8,409 nucleotides of DNA from an uncultured Pseudomonadota bacterium (GTDB taxonomy: Bacteria > Pseudomonadota > Alphaproteobacteria > Rs-D84), in assembly GCA_902776515.1 (NCBI GenBank), contig CACYQE010000031.1:1-8409 (forward strand), in the 5' to 3' direction. Positions 5,993-8,409 of this stretch are shown piece after piece. The position numbers and the translations under genes are program-made. Each line of letters opens with the position of its first letter. Within the stretch, counting starts at the first letter, position 1. The notes under the pieces are model-generated. The model saw only the letters and a list, made by a program, of their open reading frames with translations, made no database searches and was not told the DNA's origin.

Positions 5993-7456
5993 TTATATTT
6001 TTTTATTCAAAATAAATGCCACCGGCAAATAAATAATTCCAAACGCCGCAATTGTTGCCATCAATGATACAACCCCGGAAACAGGAACAAACCACAACCC
6101 ACATCCCATTGCACCAGACAACAGTGCAAAAACAAACATCGCCCGGAATGTTTTTGAATCAATTTTCACCAATCCACGTTTTCTGCATGCACGTCCCAAC
6201 AAATAATTTTTTACATAACCACTGACCACAACACCAATTGGTATCGCCAAATAACCAACAAATTTGAACAAGGACAAATAAATCACAGATGCCACACCCA
6301 ATGATATCATACTGGTTTTAACAGGTGTTTTTACATCCTGGCTTGCATACAAGGTTTTACTGTAAATCTGGCTAATCATCATTGCCGGCAAAACAAATAC
6401 CTGAATCATTATCGCAACCGCCACAGCGTGTGTTGATTCCGGGGTCCACGCACCGTATTCGAACAAATACTTTATTATCGGTTCGGCCAAAACAAACAAT
6501 CCCGCTACGCACGGCAACATCAACATCATTGACTGACGCATAGATGAGTTTTGTTGAATATAAACACTACGCATATTTTTTTCTGACAATGCGTTGGATA
6601 TAGAAGATATCAAAACCGTTCCAACCGCCAAACCAATCATCGCAAAAGGCAATTGAATTATACGGTCGGCGTAATACAACCACGACACAGCCCCACTTTG
6701 GAAACTGGCCACCAATGTCCCCAATATTATTGTTATTTGATAAAAGCCACTGCCAACAATACTGACCCCAAATCGTTTAAACATTGTTTTTATTCCGGGT
6801 GTCCAACGCGGGACAACCAAACGCAAACCAAAATGTTTGTTGCGTATACGTCCCCATAAAATCATACACTGAACAATTCCGGACAAAACCACTGTTGCCG
6901 CCATCAAATACAAAACCCTGTCCCCCGCCCCAAAATAGGGTGCAACAAGTAATGCACCAATCAACATCAAATTTAACATAACAGGCATAAAGGCCGCCAA
7001 CATAAACCGCGAAAAAGCATTAAGGACAGCCGACAAAAACGCCGCTGCACAAATAAATATGACATAGAAAAACATTATTCTGGAAATAATAACCGTCATT
7101 TCCATTTTGCCCGGCACAGTTGAAAATCCCGGTGCCAGTCCCCACACAACCAAAGGCATTAAAACCTCGAACACCAAGGTTATGCCCAACAAAACCACCA
7201 TCAACCATGAAAAAACATTTTTTGCAAAACTTTCATCTTTCTTGGAATCGGCATACATTGGTATGAATATCGCAGATAAAGCACCCTCGCCCAATAAATC
7301 ACGAAACAGATTCGGCAATCGGAAAGCAGCCAAAAATATATCCGACAAACGTCCGGCACCTAAAACACGTGCAATTAACATATCACGAACAAAGCCGAAA
7401 ATACGGCTTATACCCGTCATCAGACCAACACCGAAAATATGTTTGCTAAGTTTCAT
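5993..7456 (-). CDS. murJ: Lipid II flippase MurJ
   Basis: MurJ is an inner-membrane MOP-superfamily transporter that moves lipid II across the membrane for peptidoglycan synthesis. The product is hydrophobic throughout, as expected for about 14 membrane segments, and 487 residues long from the ATG I choose. With that start the essential cavity residues known from E. coli keep exactly their numbers: Arg18 (GISR), Arg24 (GFVRD), Asp39 (LSDIF) and Arg52 (LPNLFR). Arg265 in YYADR matches E. coli Arg270; the glutamate three residues later is Gln268, which as I recall is normal in alphaproteobacteria. The frame can be opened further to a TTG at 7474, but that codon overlaps the promoter. The ATG at 7456 has no ribosome binding site and sits where transcription should start, so the mRNA may be leaderless. 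The gene is divergent from bamD and probably co-expressed with the rlpA-like gene downstream. Confidence 0.96.
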   Translation of the reverse strand: MKLSKHIFGVGLMTGISRIFGFVRDMLIARVLGAGRLSDIFLAAFRLPNLFRDLLGEGALSAIFIPMYADSKKDESFAKNVFSWLMVVLLGITLVFEVLMPLVVWGLAPGFSTVPGKMEMTVIISRIMFFYVIFICAAAFLSAVLNAFSRFMLAAFMPVMLNLMLIGALLVAPYFGAGDRVLYLMAATVVLSGIVQCMILWGRIRNKHFGLRLVVPRWTPGIKTMFKRFGVSIVGSGFYQITIILGTLVASFQSGAVSWLYYADRIIQLPFAMIGLAVGTVLISSISNALSEKNMRSVYIQQNSSMRQSMMLMLPCVAGLFVLAEPIIKYLFEYGAWTPESTHAVAVAIMIQVFVLPAMMISQIYSKTLYASQDVKTPVKTSMISLGVASVIYLSLFKFVGYLAIPIGVVVSGYVKNYLLGRACRKRGLVKIDSKTFRAMFVFALLSGAMGCGLWFVPVSGVVSLMATIAAFGIIYLPVAFILNKKI

Positions 7457-7471
7457 AGTTTGGATTATACT
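7443..7471 (+). promoter_or_regulatory. Probable promoter of bamD
   Basis: On the plus strand TTGCTA (7443-7448) and TATACT (7466-7471) are 17 bases apart, giving a start near 7478 and a leader of about 33 bases. The -35 lies inside the murJ coding region, and the -10 shares four bases with the -10 of murJ on the other strand. Confidence 0.5.
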
Positions 7472-7493
7472 CAACCAAGATTAAAAAAATCAA
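7464..7493 (-). promoter_or_regulatory. Sigma70-type promoter of murJ, abutting the start codon
   Basis: On the minus strand TTGATT (7488-7493) and a consensus TATAAT (7464-7469) are 18 bases apart. Only seven bases (7457-7463) separate the -10 from the ATG at 7456, so the first transcribed base should be at or within a base or two of the A of the start codon. Confidence 0.65.
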
Positions 7494-7510
7494 GACAGGA
7501 ATAAAAAGAA

Positions 7511-7816
7511 ATGAAAAAATTATTTTTACTTTGTTTCCCGGCATTTTTGTTGACTGCATGCAGCAATGATAAAGAGATTGTCACCCAACAACCGTTAGAG
7601 GAAATATACAGCGAAGCATACAACCAATTTGAACGCGAACATTACGAAACTGCGGCCGAAAAGTTTTTGTTGGTTGAAACACAATACCCGGCAAGTCAAT
7701 GGGCACCCGAAGCACTAATTATGGCCGCATATTCACAATATATGGACAATGATTTTGCGGGTGCAATTTTAATAGCTGACCGTTTCATGCGTTTTCATCC
7801 GGGACATCCGTATACG
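7511..7816 (+). CDS. bamD: Outer-membrane assembly lipoprotein BamD, N-terminal ~100 residues, broken at a join
   Basis: BamD is an essential outer-membrane lipoprotein of the BAM complex, which inserts beta-barrel proteins into the outer membrane. The visible part has a lipoprotein signal with lipobox LLTAC (Cys17), then TPR-like helices: LEEIYSEAYNQFEREHYETA, AAEKFLLVETQYPASQWAPE, and ALIMAAYSQYMDNDFAGA leading to ADRFMRFHPGHP (89-100). This order matches the start of the family, which is about 240-280 residues long. After HPGHP(YT) the family pattern stops abruptly; the frame runs on through high-G+C sequence to a stop at 7895-7897 as GRRCGCAYSG and so on, which is not BamD. The start ATG has only a weak AGGA (7497-7500) 10 bases upstream. 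The intact gene in the organism is presumably full length, because BamD is essential. Confidence 0.88.
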
Positions 7817-7817
7817 G
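7796..7817. other. Putative chimeric assembly junction
   Basis: Left of this point lies bamD on the plus strand; right of it lies a GH28-like gene on the minus strand. Both are cut here and neither resumes. G+C content jumps across the point. The segment 7797-7816 is readable both as BamD (HPGHPYT) and, on the other strand, as a plausible continuation of the glycosidase (GDPYTDVPDE). A shared stretch of about this length is what joins unrelated genomes in short-k assembly. It contains CATCCG twice (7796-7801, 7805-7810). Confidence 0.75.
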
Positions 7818-8409
7818 GTCGCCGGTGCGGTTGCGCATATTCAGGCAAAGATAGATGGGACACAGGACATGGTCCATCCGGATATCCCGCACCGTGACAT
7901 CCTGCACCCAGCTTCCGTCACAGGATTCAATGGAGATGCCGGAAACAGAGCCCGGGTAGATATCCGTCAGCCGGAGCGTGCAGTGCTCAATGAGCACATG
8001 CTCGATGGGATGCACGGTTTCCGTCCCGATTTTCAGGGCGTTCATGACCGTCCCGATCGTGCAGTCCGAGACATGGACATTCCGCATCGCACGCCCGGTA
8101 TGGAGCGGGTTTTTCAGCACAATCCCGTCATCCGCGCAGGAGATATGGCAGTGCCGGATCTCCACATCCGAGCTTCCAGTGATGTCGATCCCGTCTGTAT
8201 TCGCGACATGGCGGTTGTCATCGATCACCAGATCATGCACCCGCACCCGGTCGCAGGTATCCAGGTTCAGCGTCCAGCACATCGCGTCATGCAGCACAAT
8301 CCCGTCCACTTCCACATCTGTGCATTTTTCCAGCCAGACCATATATGACGGCCGGCGCAGCGCAGGTTTTCCCCCGCCGTACCGGTCATCCACATAGCGG
8401 ATCCGCTCA
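7797..8409 (-). CDS. Glycoside hydrolase family 28 (polygalacturonase-like) beta-helix protein, internal fragment
   Basis: The minus-strand frame is open from the right edge to a stop at 7785-7787, which lies inside the bamD part and is not its own stop. About 200 residues are visible, all made of short beta-helix rungs. The order RPSYMVWLEKCTDV, CWTLNLDTCDRV, NTDGIDITGSSDVEIRHCHI, CADDGIVLKN is the GH28 pattern, in which such proteins cleave pectin-type galacturonan or related links. The acid residues of NTDG (about 8190-8201) and of the ADDG pair just downstream are present. The usual GHG histidine block is replaced by NALKIG. A GTG at 8393 is not a start; the frame continues upstream to the edge (ERIRYVDDRYGGG). 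Codon use is rich in G and C, unlike every other gene here, and suggests a gut Firmicute source. It is most likely foreign to this genome. Confidence 0.8.

Noticed and set aside
7457..7474. TTG start of MurJ six residues upstream
   Set aside because: The codon lies upstream of the -10 box, so it would not be transcribed from the promoter seen, and the family numbering supports the ATG at 7456.
7869..8397. Two long plus-strand open frames in the high-G+C end
   Set aside because: High G+C content opens antisense frames; the minus-strand frame has recognisable GH28 motifs and these do not resemble any family I know.
7785..8409. Genuine horizontal transfer of a pectin-degrading gene into the alphaproteobacterium
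   Set aside because: It would destroy bamD, an essential gene, and there is no mobile element or repeat at the boundary; a chimeric join explains the data better.
1..8409. CRISPR array, phage, toxin-antitoxin or defence system
   Set aside because: No spaced direct repeats, integrase, transposase, nuclease or paired small toxin/antitoxin genes are visible on either strand.

Overview
The first ~7.8 kb look like chromosome of an AT-leaning alphaproteobacterium, probably a gut or other host-associated lineage. This rests on the form of the housekeeping proteins: an S4 without the zinc-type cysteines, an RlpA with a long pre-domain and SPOR tail, a MurJ with the YADR..QLP signature, and a BamD lipoprotein. 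It is an inference; no 16S or other rRNA gene is present. The last ~0.6 kb are clearly richer in G+C (hand counts of two 60-base lines: 25/60 at 7621-7680, 36/60 at 8041-8100). They encode, in the opposite direction, part of a family 28 glycoside hydrolase-like protein of the kind common in gut Firmicutes. Two unrelated genes are broken at the same point (about 7797-7816), so I read this as a chimeric assembly join rather than biology.

Layout, left to right. On the minus strand, a tryptophanyl-tRNA synthetase gene (trpS) is followed after 24 bases by the start of a membrane-anchored SIMPL/DUF541 protein that runs off the left edge. Next comes rpsD (ribosomal protein S4), also minus, with its own terminator and a leader of about 105 bases. 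Divergent from it on the plus strand is a Prx6-type peroxiredoxin with a lysine-rich tail. It converges, through a shared terminator, on an orphan 100-residue minus-strand gene. Next is a 413-residue orphan, a membrane-anchored, cysteine-rich, coiled-coil protein with its own promoter and terminator. Then come two envelope genes on the minus strand: murJ (lipid II flippase) and, 68 bases downstream, an rlpA-like lipoprotein. Divergent from murJ on the plus strand is bamD, cut at about residue 100.

The right half is therefore an envelope-biogenesis cluster: MurJ exports the peptidoglycan precursor, RlpA acts on or binds septal peptidoglycan, and BamD belongs to the outer-membrane protein assembly machine. 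The left half is translation (TrpRS, S4) plus stress defence (peroxiredoxin).

I could read good sigma70-type promoters in front of most genes. They predict short leaders of roughly 20-35 bases, with two exceptions: rpsD (long leader) and murJ (apparently leaderless, with its -10 box overlapping that of bamD). I see no CRISPR array, tRNA, insertion sequence, phage or defence system, and nothing I would call a new multi-gene system. The points most worth checking are the murJ/bamD promoter arrangement, the RlpA domain that seems to have lost its catalytic residues, the odd cysteine layout and tail of the peroxiredoxin, and the two orphan genes.
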